From positions 1,288,001 through 1,352,000 of the forward strand of contig NC_018868.3 of the NCBI RefSeq assembly GCF_000305785.2: 64,000 nucleotides of DNA. Direction: 5' to 3'. Positions 18,135 through 26,241 of this stretch are shown here, piece after piece. The DNA is from Simiduia agarivorans SA1 = DSM 21679 (GTDB taxonomy: Bacteria; Pseudomonadota; Gammaproteobacteria; Pseudomonadales; Cellvibrionaceae). A program made the translations under genes and the position numbers. Numbering within the stretch: position 1 is the stretch's first letter; each line of letters begins with the position of its first letter. The notes beneath the pieces were generated by a model. That model did no database searches and had not been told where the DNA came from. It was given only the letters and a program-made list of their open reading frames with translations.

Positions 18135-20255
18135 TCAGCGGGCCCGGTTAAATGGCGGTAAAGAATTCAGAATCGCTTTGCCGTAACGCCTTGTCAGCAA
18201 GCGGTTATCCATGATGGTAATGGCGCCGGCATCGGACTCTGCCCGCAACAGGCGGCCGCAGGCCTGCACCAGTTTCATGGCCGCGTCGGGCACGGTGATT
18301 TCCATGAAGGGATTGCCACCCCGGGCTTCAATCCATTCCGACAGGGAGGCTTCCACCGGATCATCGGGTACGGCGAAGGGTATCTTGGCGATGATCACGT
18401 GTTCGCAATAGCCACCGGGCAGATCCACGCCCTCGGCGAAGCTCGCCAGACCAAACAGAATACTGGCCTCGCCCTTTTCGATACGGGCTTTGTGCTGATT
18501 GAGCATTTCCTGTTTGGACTTATCGCCCTGCACCAGAATCTTGTCGCGCAACGCCACTGGCAGGCCATCGTACACATCCAGCATCTGCCGGCGGGAGGCA
18601 AACAGCACCAGGCTGCCTTTGGCGGAATCGAGCAAATCCGGCAAGGCGTCAATCAACCCGAGTGTGTGGTTGATGCTGTCGCTGGCATCGCTGGCCGAAT
18701 CGGGGATGCGCAGCTCGCCCCGGGAAAAATCAAACGGACTGGGCACCACCGCATAACTGGCATCGTCGGGTGTGCCGGCGCGCATTTTAAGGCGGTCGAA
18801 CCGGCCAAGCGCGGTGAGCGTGGCCGAGGTCACCACCGCCCCGCAGCAACGGCGCCATAAACTGTACTCCAGGGTTTTGGCGGCCAGGATGGGGCTGGAA
18901 CAGATTTCGTAATCCAGGCTGCCACCAAAATCCACCAGGGTAATCCAGCGCGCTTTGGGCAACGCATCGGCCACCTGCGGTTCGGCATAGCTGGCCCAGA
19001 GCGACAGTGCCGCTTCGGCGCGGGCGAGCCACAGGCCCACCTGCGGGAACCAGTTTTCCAGGTCCACCTTGGGCACATCGCAATCGTTGGATTCCAGCGA
19101 CTGCTCCAGCTCGCGGCTGATTTTGCCGAGTAATTCGGTCAACCGCTCGAAGCCGATTTTCAATTGCACGGCCACGTCCATCATGGCCTCGGGCACGATA
19201 CCCTGCTCAAACCGGTAGCGGGGCGATCGCTCCGGGTCTTCAATGCGCTCGGCCAACTGGGTCACCATGGGGTAGACCAGCTCGAGATTGCGCTTGCAAT
19301 CGCCCAGTGCCGCGGGCAACTGCTCGCCAAACCGATCGATGTTGCCAGCGCCACTCACCTCGCCCAACATGGCCCCGTGCACCTTATTCACCTGCTCGAT
19401 CCATTTCATGCTGCCGATTAACCGGCTGTGCGCAGCAAAATGATTGAGGGCTTTATCGGGCAGGTGATGACCTTCGTCAAACACGTAGATGGCGTCTTCA
19501 GGCGCCGGCAGAATGGCACCCCCACCGAGCGCCAGATCCGCCAACACCAGATCATGGTTGGCCACAATCACGTCAAAACTGCCGAGCGAATCGCGCGATT
19601 TGATAAAACTGCAGCTGCTCACGTTGGAACAGCGGCGACCGGTGCACTGGCGGTGGTCGGTGGTGACCCGGCCCCATACATCCGCGGCCAGCTCTTCATG
19701 CCACTCGTCTTTATCACCCGCCCATTTGTTGGCCGCCATGGCATCCATCATGGACTGATAGATGGTGAGCGCCTGCTCATCCACCTGCGGGTATTCATCT
19801 TCGTACAGGGCTTTGTCGCTGTTGTTGGCCGCGTCCACATCGGAAAGAATGCGGTCCAATTTGGACAAACACAGATAGCGCCCGCGGCCCTTGGCCAACG
19901 CAAAACTGAAATTCAGCCCGGAATGGCGTTTCACATCCGGCAGATCCTTGTTGATGATCTGCTCCTGCAACGCCACGGTGGCGGTGGAGATCACCAATTT
20001 CTTGCCGAGGAACCTTGCCGCCGGAATCGCCGCCAGCAAATAGGCCACCGTTTTGCCCGTGCCGGTGCCCGCCTCCACCACGCACACATGGCCTTCACCC
20101 TCGCGCTCTTCGTCGTCATTCAGCCGGATGCCCCCGAGCGTGCGCGCGATTTCGGCAATCATCAGCTTCTGACCATAGCGGGGCTTGAGTTCCCGGGCTT
20201 CCAGAAACTGGCTATAAGCGGCTTGAATGGTTTTTTTCAATCCGGCGTCGAGCAT
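18135..20255 (-). CDS. dinG: ATP-dependent DNA helicase DinG
   Basis: A 706-aa XPD-like superfamily 2 5'-3' helicase with a 4Fe-4S cluster, acting on R-loops, D-loops and G-quadruplexes during repair and replication (E. coli DinG is 716 aa). The Walker A motif is VEAGTGTGKT near residue 65. The four cluster cysteines are present: one in RYLCLSKLD near 128 and three in CTGRRCSNVSSC near 205. The Walker B box is DEGHH near residue 259. The C-terminal motif VI region reads QACGRLLRAESDAGAITIMDNR. The ATG at 20255 gives the usual N-terminus. It is a single gene, divergent from the small membrane protein at 20344. Confidence 0.95.
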   Translation of the reverse strand: MLDAGLKKTIQAAYSQFLEARELKPRYGQKLMIAEIARTLGGIRLNDDEEREGEGHVCVVEAGTGTGKTVAYLLAAIPAARFLGKKLVISTATVALQEQIINKDLPDVKRHSGLNFSFALAKGRGRYLCLSKLDRILSDVDAANNSDKALYEDEYPQVDEQALTIYQSMMDAMAANKWAGDKDEWHEELAADVWGRVTTDHRQCTGRRCSNVSSCSFIKSRDSLGSFDVIVANHDLVLADLALGGGAILPAPEDAIYVFDEGHHLPDKALNHFAAHSRLIGSMKWIEQVNKVHGAMLGEVSGAGNIDRFGEQLPAALGDCKRNLELVYPMVTQLAERIEDPERSPRYRFEQGIVPEAMMDVAVQLKIGFERLTELLGKISRELEQSLESNDCDVPKVDLENWFPQVGLWLARAEAALSLWASYAEPQVADALPKARWITLVDFGGSLDYEICSSPILAAKTLEYSLWRRCCGAVVTSATLTALGRFDRLKMRAGTPDDASYAVVPSPFDFSRGELRIPDSASDASDSINHTLGLIDALPDLLDSAKGSLVLFASRRQMLDVYDGLPVALRDKILVQGDKSKQEMLNQHKARIEKGEASILFGLASFAEGVDLPGGYCEHVIIAKIPFAVPDDPVEASLSEWIEARGGNPFMEITVPDAAMKLVQACGRLLRAESDAGAITIMDNRLLTRRYGKAILNSLPPFNRAR

Positions 20256-20343
20256 AAAGCGGGAAAACCTCAGATTATTTGAGCGACCGCAATTTCTTGC
20301 TTATGCTCTATTGATCCCAAAAGGAGTCGGCTCAGGCCATTAT

Positions 20344-20781
20344 ATGCTGAAAGACAAATCCATACCCGTCTGGGTATTCGTCATCGCCGCTGTCGTCCTG
20401 GTGATCGTGAGTGTGGCCAGTACCCTGATCATCGCCAAACAATACCGCGCAGGCTTTGACGAGGCGGCCAGCACCAAGCGCGCTCTGGGCATTGTGGAAA
20501 ACCGGCCCAAGTTCGACACCTTTGCCGGCCACGGTGTGTGTGAAGCTGCCATTTACGCCAATATGGAGGGCAAAATTGTGACCCTTCAAATGGATGAGCG
20601 GGCCGCCATCTACAATGACTTCGAGCGCACCAACACCCTTTTGTTCACCGCCGACGTTGTACCGGCCGATGAGCGGTTTTTAAGCGAACACCGCTCCACC
20701 ATCCCCATGCAGGCCCAGTGCGTCACCAGCGCAGATAACAACAAGCTGGTGACACTGGTGATTGCGCCCGCCGATCAGTGA
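20344..20781 (+). CDS. Small membrane-anchored hypothetical protein
   Basis: A 145-aa protein that I do not recognise. It starts with one clear transmembrane helix (PVWVFVIAAVVLVIVSVASTLIIA, split here by length) and continues as a soluble domain predicted to face the periplasm. That domain contains two cysteines (HGVCEAAIY and QAQCVTSAD) that could form a disulfide. The reading frame is open back to 20227, but that part would overlap the dinG start, so the ATG at 20344 is preferred. An AAGGAG lies about 18 bp upstream, which is too far for a standard Shine-Dalgarno. Its stop interlocks with the convergent acyltransferase gene. Confidence 0.65.
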   Translation: MLKDKSIPVWVFVIAAVVLVIVSVASTLIIAKQYRAGFDEAASTKRALGIVENRPKFDTFAGHGVCEAAIYANMEGKIVTLQMDERAAIYNDFERTNTLLFTADVVPADERFLSEHRSTIPMQAQCVTSADNNKLVTLVIAPADQ

Positions 20782-21929
20782 CCGGCGTCCAATCGCGCAT
20801 GTACCGGGTTGGCGTAGATTCCCAATAACAAATCCCGCTGCAAATCCGGCATCCCCTGCACCCTGCGCTCCAGCTCCTTTTTCACGCAGGGGTGTTGCGC
20901 CGGGTCGAAACGCTTGCCTTCGGTGCCGAAAATCACATCGGGCACGCGGCCGGTGAGCATGGTATAGGCCATGCAATTGCTGGCGTGAAGAAAGTAATTG
21001 GACAGGATCTGGCGGTCCACTTCGGCAGCAACGGCATCGGTGGATTCATAATCACCCTTGATGACGTTACCAAAGGCCAGGTGAATGGCACCTTTGTAAC
21101 CCTTGATACCCTGGGCGATAGACTCCACGTCCTCATGTTCGCCCTTCTGATAGCTGCCTTCGGTTTGCAACATGTAAAGCTCGCGGCTTTTGGCTATGTC
21201 GCATGGGTCCCACTCGTAAGAAATGGAAACCGGCACCAGATTCAGCTCGGCAATGTATTCACTCAGTGGCTGCGGCTTAGGGCGATTAAGTGCAAACATG
21301 CTGATCACTGCCGGGTTGGTCTTATCGCGCCCGTCTTTGGCCCGGCCTTCGCGCTGGGCTATCCACACATTGGATTTTTCTTCCCGCACCACGTGGTGAA
21401 TGTAGGAAGACAGGTATTTGGCTGCTTTCAGTTTCTCGCGCGGGGCCTTGGCCGAGCGGTTAACGATAAACGACTTGTTCAGCCGCATAATGTCCGACAC
21501 ATAGGGCTTGGTGAGCAAGTTGTCGCCAATGGCAATCTGCAGGGTCTGGAACTCGTTGATGTAGAGCACCCAGTTCACCATGGCGGGGTCCATGGCGATG
21601 TCGCGGTGGTTACTGGTAAACAGATAGGCCTGATTGCGATCCAGCGATTCCAGGCCGCTGAAGCTGACGCCGCGGGACTGTTCATCCAGCATGGCACGCA
21701 GGTATTTGGACACCAGCTCCTGCAGGCCATCCACGGTATCGATACCGGCGAACTGTTGCTGCAGCTTGCGCTTGACCAGGGGCTTGAGCGCCCAACCGGC
21801 AAGGCGGCTCAGGCGCGGGTAAAACAGGGCAGCAATGGCGCTGTGCAGTTCCGGGTTATCTACAATCCGGGCCAGGGTGGGGGCTACCTCATCGTCGCGG
21901 TAGGGACGGATGTCGTCAAAATCACTCAT
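20775..21929 (-). CDS. Acyltransferase-like protein (PlsC/1-acylglycerol-phosphate acyltransferase superfamily)
   Basis: A 384-aa protein whose central part resembles glycerolipid acyltransferases. The segment FTSNHRDIAMDPAMVN (residues about 105-120) stands where the catalytic H-x4-D box normally lies, although here the spacing from His to the second Asp is five. QREGRAKDGRDK (about 197-208) replaces the usual EGTRS substrate-binding motif. Membrane segments are weak, so it is probably peripheral. It probably acts in phospholipid or lipid-A-like acyl transfer, but the substrate is not evident. It is convergent with the small membrane protein, and ychJ is divergent upstream. Confidence 0.7.
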   Translation of the reverse strand: MSDFDDIRPYRDDEVAPTLARIVDNPELHSAIAALFYPRLSRLAGWALKPLVKRKLQQQFAGIDTVDGLQELVSKYLRAMLDEQSRGVSFSGLESLDRNQAYLFTSNHRDIAMDPAMVNWVLYINEFQTLQIAIGDNLLTKPYVSDIMRLNKSFIVNRSAKAPREKLKAAKYLSSYIHHVVREEKSNVWIAQREGRAKDGRDKTNPAVISMFALNRPKPQPLSEYIAELNLVPVSISYEWDPCDIAKSRELYMLQTEGSYQKGEHEDVESIAQGIKGYKGAIHLAFGNVIKGDYESTDAVAAEVDRQILSNYFLHASNCMAYTMLTGRVPDVIFGTEGKRFDPAQHPCVKKELERRVQGMPDLQRDLLLGIYANPVHARLDAGH

Positions 21930-22038
21930 ATTGTTATCGCTTGCTATTTGAGTACACTCGGCCCTGCCTTAGGCCTTTGCGGATTCGGCTCGCTTCCCGG
22001 AGCGGAAAACCGGGCAAAATACCGAAAAAGGACACTAA

Positions 22039-22491
22039 ATGCTAGTTGAAAGCTGCCCTTGTTGTAGCGGCAAGTCTTACGCCGCGTGTTGCGGCCCCAT
22101 TCATGCGGGCGGGGCCGCCGCCAGCCCCGAGACCCTGATGCGCTCGCGCTTTGCGGCGCATGCCCTGGGGTTATTTGATTACATTCTCGCGAGCTGGTCC
22201 GATGAGGCGCGCCCCGCGGTGGATCAGGCTGGCCTGCGTGATTGGCTGGCGGCCGCACAATTTGGTCACTTGCGGGTCATTGCGGCACAGGATGACTGGG
22301 TGGAATTTGAATGCTGGTACAAGCAAAACGATCAACTGGAGCAACTGCACGACCGCTCCTACTTTGTTCACGAGCACGGCCATTGGCGTTATCACCGCTC
22401 CGAGGCCCCGCGTAGCAAACCCTCCGTGCCGGGGCGCAATGACCCCTGCCCCTGCGGTTCAGGCAAAAAACACAAGAAGTGCTGTGGCTAG
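22039..22491 (+). CDS. YchJ family protein with two SEC-C zinc motifs
   Basis: A 150-aa cytoplasmic protein of the YchJ family (YchJ in E. coli is 152 aa). The N-terminal metal site reads CPCCSGKSYAACC (residues 6-18) and the C-terminal one CPCGSGKKHKKCC, both SEC-C type. Between them lies the NTF2-like YchJ core (LMRSRFAAHALGLFDYILASW). The function is unknown. AAGGACACTAA precedes the ATG as a good Shine-Dalgarno. The 109 bp to the divergent acyltransferase-like gene hold the promoter. Confidence 0.92.
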   Translation: MLVESCPCCSGKSYAACCGPIHAGGAAASPETLMRSRFAAHALGLFDYILASWSDEARPAVDQAGLRDWLAAAQFGHLRVIAAQDDWVEFECWYKQNDQLEQLHDRSYFVHEHGHWRYHRSEAPRSKPSVPGRNDPCPCGSGKKHKKCCG

Positions 22492-22507
22492 CGTTCAGCT
22501 CACATGC

Positions 22508-23701
22508 TTAACCCTGTAACTCATGCACCGACTCCTCCAGTGCATGGATCGCGTCGGTCAGCTGTTCATCGCACAGGTAAGGCGCAGGCCCCATGCGCAG
22601 CCAGTGGCGCCGGTAATCCGTGTGCACGCCCCGATCGCGCATCATTTCAGACAAGGCTTGCGCGTGCGGTGAGTCAAAGGATAAAAAGCCGCCCATGTAT
22701 TCCACCGAAGTGCTGAGCTTGATCACCGCCGGATCAAAATCGTTGCGCTTGAAGGTGTTGGCCAGCAGCTCCAATTGATGATGGTGCACGTCGTCCAGGA
22801 ACTCGGGCGTGAGATTCTGGGCCCGGAAGAAATCAAATACCCGGTCCGCGCGGAACACCGGCAACATATCAATGGACGAACCATGAAAACGCGCGGCGCC
22901 ATCGGCATAGGCAAGGGGCGTAGCTGCGGGATTGTCCACCACCGGATCGAAGCCGCCAAACCAACCGGTAATTACCGGCCTGAAATCCGCGCCTTCTGGC
23001 ACATGCATAAACGCGATGCCGCTGCCCATCTGGCAGTATTTGGCACCACCCGCCACCACAAAAGCGCCCTGCAGGTTGTAGTCTTCTACGGAAAACGACA
23101 ACACATTTACCGAGTGGTAGGCATCCACAAACAGCGCTACGCCCCTGGCCTCGCACAGCGGCATGAGCGTATCCAGCTCCAGTGTCTGGTGACCGGTTTC
23201 AAAATTGACCGACGACACACACAGCGCAGCCGTTTTATCGTTAATTTGCGCGGCCAGACGCTCCACCAAGGTGCTGGCCGGATTGGCCGCCACCGATACC
23301 ACCTCTACCCCCGCCTCGGCCAGACGCGCCAGCTGGCGGGCAATCGACGGATATTCCGCGTCGGTGGTGACGATTCTCGGACGCGTGGCCAGCGGCATCG
23401 CCGACAGAAAGCGGATAAACAAGTCGTGCACCGAAGACGCCAGCGCGATGCGTTCAGGCGCGGCGTGGATCAGCTCGGCAAAGCCGGCACGCACCCGATC
23501 GGCAATCTCAAATTCCTGTTCGAACCGCTCCTCGCCGTAACGGTTCAGGCAATCCCAATGCGCCTGGTAGGCGTCACCGGCACAATCCGGCATGGCCTGG
23601 TGAATATGGCCAGTGAGCATGATGCGGGCGCCAACAGCGGCGTGGCTGTACAGGGCAGCGAGTTTATTAGGGGTTTTGGTCAGGTCGGCAAGTGTGGGCA
23701 T
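22508..23701 (-). CDS. PLP-dependent class V aminotransferase, kynureninase-like
   Basis: A 397-aa pyridoxal-phosphate enzyme of the class V aminotransferase/kynureninase group. The PLP-binding aspartate region is FVDAYHSVNVLSF and the Schiff-base lysine lies in VVAGGAKYCQMGSG (about residue 227), a position like that of kynureninase. The N-terminus (SHAAVGARIMLTGHIHQAMPD) also follows kynureninase-like proteins. It is not in a tryptophan-degradation cluster, so kynurenine as substrate is only a possibility. Other options are a cysteine desulfurase-like or amino-sugar enzyme. It is convergent with ychJ (16-bp gap) and divergent from the DUF3549 gene. Confidence 0.8.
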   Translation of the reverse strand: MPTLADLTKTPNKLAALYSHAAVGARIMLTGHIHQAMPDCAGDAYQAHWDCLNRYGEERFEQEFEIADRVRAGFAELIHAAPERIALASSVHDLFIRFLSAMPLATRPRIVTTDAEYPSIARQLARLAEAGVEVVSVAANPASTLVERLAAQINDKTAALCVSSVNFETGHQTLELDTLMPLCEARGVALFVDAYHSVNVLSFSVEDYNLQGAFVVAGGAKYCQMGSGIAFMHVPEGADFRPVITGWFGGFDPVVDNPAATPLAYADGAARFHGSSIDMLPVFRADRVFDFFRAQNLTPEFLDDVHHHQLELLANTFKRNDFDPAVIKLSTSVEYMGGFLSFDSPHAQALSEMMRDRGVHTDYRRHWLRMGPAPYLCDEQLTDAIHALEESVHELQG

Positions 23702-23793
23702 GGGCGCTCTCTCGTTCTGTTCAGGAAGTATAGTCGAGCCCTTTGCGGTAGACTGCGCGGCTCACTTCAACCAAGCCCTCAGAGGAAACCCGC

Positions 23794-24834
23794 GTGTCGA
23801 CCCCTGCCCTGCACACCCTTGTGGACTTCTTTAACGCCACCGGCCTGCGCTACAAGGCCTATGATCTGGGCGCCCGTATCCAGCTGCTGGCCAAGGACAC
23901 CTTTGTGGGCTTCGAAAGCGGCCTCACCCCCTACCCGGCCCCCTATCTGGGCAAGGCCAATCTGGGCCTGGTGCTGTGGCGCGAGGGCGACGCGCAGGCG
24001 CCGCAAATCTGGTTTCTGCGCTTTGCACTGGACGAGCAAGGCAAGCTGGCACCAGCCGAGCGGGACAGCTTCCTGCGCCAGTTACTGATCAGCGTGGGGG
24101 AAAACCTGGACGCGGCCAGTGAGGGCGGCAAACTCAAGGGCGTGTTGGACAACAACCCTTACGTGTGGGAACCGGCGGAGCCGCTGCGCGCGGCCTTCCA
24201 CGCCAAACTCACCCACCGGCTGAAACTCGCCCCCAGCGCACATTACCCGGACGCCCTGCACTACCTGACACAAGGCCCATGGGACTACTGGCAGGCGCTG
24301 GGCTTGCAGGGGCTGGCAGATCTGGTGGTGCGCTGGCAGCAAACCGACGTGCACAAGGCCTTCAAAGCCAGTCTTGGCCAGCTGCCCGATGCGGTGCTGG
24401 CCAACCTTGCACCGCTGTTTGAACACGAGGCCATAGACGCAGCCCTGACCCAGTGCTGGATAGAGCGCTTAGACAGCGCCCGAAAGGCCAATCAACCCGG
24501 CCAGGCCACCGCTTGCCTGCGCGCCATCGCCAGCAGCGAAGCCCGCGGCATGGTCAATGCGGTGATTGAGCAATTGCTGGCGAGCCCGCAGTTAGATGCG
24601 GAAACCCTGGTGACCCTGGCCACCCGCCACAACCAGGCCATCAGCCAGCCCGAACTCACCCTGCCCTACCTTGAGCAGATTGCCCAACTGGACACCAGCG
24701 CCTTCAACCGCATCATGGCTGAACTCCTGTTCAACGCCAGCCTGCGCCCCGCCTGGCTCGCCGCCTTCCGCGATCCGCACCGCTCCGAACGCCTGGCCCA
24801 AGCCATTGGCGCCCTGCTGGGCAGCAACAACTGA
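23794..24834 (+). CDS. DUF3549 family protein
   Basis: A 346-aa soluble protein of the DUF3549 family found in gammaproteobacteria; function unknown. It begins with the conserved segment LVDFFNATGLRYKAYDLGARIQ split by LAKDTFVGFESG, then has an alpha-helical C-terminal half of HEAT-like appearance. The start is a GTG at 23794 with AGAGGAAACC eight bases upstream; no ATG is available nearby. Immediately after the stop come intergenic palindromic repeats. Confidence 0.88.
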   Translation: MSTPALHTLVDFFNATGLRYKAYDLGARIQLLAKDTFVGFESGLTPYPAPYLGKANLGLVLWREGDAQAPQIWFLRFALDEQGKLAPAERDSFLRQLLISVGENLDAASEGGKLKGVLDNNPYVWEPAEPLRAAFHAKLTHRLKLAPSAHYPDALHYLTQGPWDYWQALGLQGLADLVVRWQQTDVHKAFKASLGQLPDAVLANLAPLFEHEAIDAALTQCWIERLDSARKANQPGQATACLRAIASSEARGMVNAVIEQLLASPQLDAETLVTLATRHNQAISQPELTLPYLEQIAQLDTSAFNRIMAELLFNASLRPAWLAAFRDPHRSERLAQAIGALLGSNN

Positions 24835-24841
24835 AACACCA

Positions 24842-24887
24842 AAGTACCAAGGGGTCTGGCGCGACCCGGTCTGGCCCCTTGGTACTT
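24842..24887. repeat. Palindromic repeat, AAGTACCAAGGGG family, copy A
   Basis: Arms AAGTACCAAGGGG and CCCCTTGGTACTT are perfectly complementary over 13 bp. The 20-nt centre contains a nested GGGTC...GACCC dyad and a repeated GGTCTGG. The same sequence modules recur at 35966-36030 and 59783-59869. No transposase is adjacent. Confidence 0.85.
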
Positions 24888-24904
24888 ACAACCGACTCCT
24901 TTTC

Positions 24905-24955
24905 GGCCATGGGAATGGCCTCCTACAAAATCATAACCTCGGGGAGTCTGACCCC
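24905..24955. repeat. REP-like hairpins next to copy A
   Basis: GGCCAT-GGGA-ATGGCC is followed by CTCCTACAAAA; read on the minus strand this is the GTAGGAGGCCAT design of many pseudomonad REP sequences. A second dyad GGGGAGTCTGACCCC (24941-24955) follows and resembles 58339-58356. Confidence 0.6.
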
Positions 24956-24975
24956 AGTTCTTGCCCGCTCTCAGT

Positions 24976-26229
24976 TTATTTTGGTGCGGCAGCGACAACG
25001 GCGTCGCTGTTGGTTGGCATGGGGATGTGGTCCGGGCTACGGGTGGCGGATTTGTCGAGTATGCGGGCGGGCCAGAGCGCGAGCAGCCAGGCCAGCACCA
25101 GGGCGATAGCACCGATCCACAGCGCCAGCTGATAGTCGGCCAGCAACTGCCCTTCGCCCGTCACACTGAACCCTGCCACCAGTGGCCCACTGGCCAAACC
25201 CATTTTGGAGGCAAAGCCCGCCAGTGCGGTAAAGCGGCCGGAGTGATCGAATTCCGCCGCCATGCCCAGCAGGTAAGCAATCACCAACGCCCAAGTCACG
25301 CCCACCAGACAATTAGCGAAGCCGAATACCCCGGGCTGATCTGAAAACATCAGACCCCAGGTGGCCCAGGCGGTGAGCAACATGCTGATGCCCAACACCG
25401 TGGCCCGGGCAAAATGCTGACTGGTGACGATTACCAGTGCCGCGCCAGCCATGCCCATCCAGGCGGCTATACCCAACCACTGTCCCGCCTGTTCCACCGA
25501 CAGGCCGGCCGACTTGGCCAGGCCCATGATTATCGCGTAAGGGCCATTGTTGCCGGCCTGAAACAGAAACAACGCCGCCAGGGTAAACACCAATGGCCAA
25601 TAAGCCACCTCGGCGGATGCACCTGCCGGGCGTACTTTTGGCGCATAGTCCGGCAGCCACTGCAGCAATGCCAGCGCCACAAACGAAAACGCCATCAATG
25701 TTAGAAACAAAACGTGGCTGCCAGCGGCCTCTACCCACAGTGGCAGCCACATAACGCCCAGACCACCCAAGCCATATTGCACCACCAATAAAACGGCAAA
25801 GGTGCGCGCGGGATTCTGGGTACGGGCAAACACACCATAGGCAATACCCACCAACAATCCGCCCACACAGCCATGCGCGAAACGGATCGCCGCCAGCGCC
25901 AGTGGCTCGGCCACCACCATAGACACGGCATCCAACGCGATCAGTCCCACCAACAAGGCGGCACAAAAACGCGCCCAGGGAAAACGCCCCACCAGCACCA
26001 CCGCCGCCAATGCCCCGAGGGCTGCGCCGTAAATATTGGAGGAGGTAACCGCACTGGCTTCGGCGGTGCTGAATCCACGGCCAGTGATCAGGCCATCCAC
26101 CAGTGCCGGTAGGATGTTCACGTAAAAAAGTCCGGCGGTGGCAAGCCAGGCCAGACTGAACCGGGCCAGCCAGCCGTTGGGCGCCTGGCGTGGGAGCCAG
26201 GCATTGAGCGCGGTAACATTATTCAACAT
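24976..26229 (-). CDS. Major facilitator superfamily transporter
   Basis: A 417-aa inner-membrane protein with about twelve hydrophobic helices in two halves separated by a polar loop near residues 195-215 (DYAPKVRPAGASAE). The helix-2/3 loop (LVGRFPWARF) and the overall length fit an MFS porter. I cannot name the substrate. It lies 12 bp after the secreted serine hydrolase gene on the same strand and is probably co-transcribed. The shared promoter carries the CTGG direct-repeat operator at 28833-28866, which suggests that it moves a product of that hydrolase or of related enzymes. Confidence 0.85.
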   Translation of the reverse strand: MLNNVTALNAWLPRQAPNGWLARFSLAWLATAGLFYVNILPALVDGLITGRGFSTAEASAVTSSNIYGAALGALAAVVLVGRFPWARFCAALLVGLIALDAVSMVVAEPLALAAIRFAHGCVGGLLVGIAYGVFARTQNPARTFAVLLVVQYGLGGLGVMWLPLWVEAAGSHVLFLTLMAFSFVALALLQWLPDYAPKVRPAGASAEVAYWPLVFTLAALFLFQAGNNGPYAIIMGLAKSAGLSVEQAGQWLGIAAWMGMAGAALVIVTSQHFARATVLGISMLLTAWATWGLMFSDQPGVFGFANCLVGVTWALVIAYLLGMAAEFDHSGRFTALAGFASKMGLASGPLVAGFSVTGEGQLLADYQLALWIGAIALVLAWLLALWPARILDKSATRSPDHIPMPTNSDAVVAAAPK

Positions 26230-26241
26230 GCGGTAGGTCCT

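Noticed and set aside
24842..24955. Insertion sequence remnant
   Set aside because: No transposase fragment, no flanking target duplication seen; the palindromes fit REP/MITE-like elements better.
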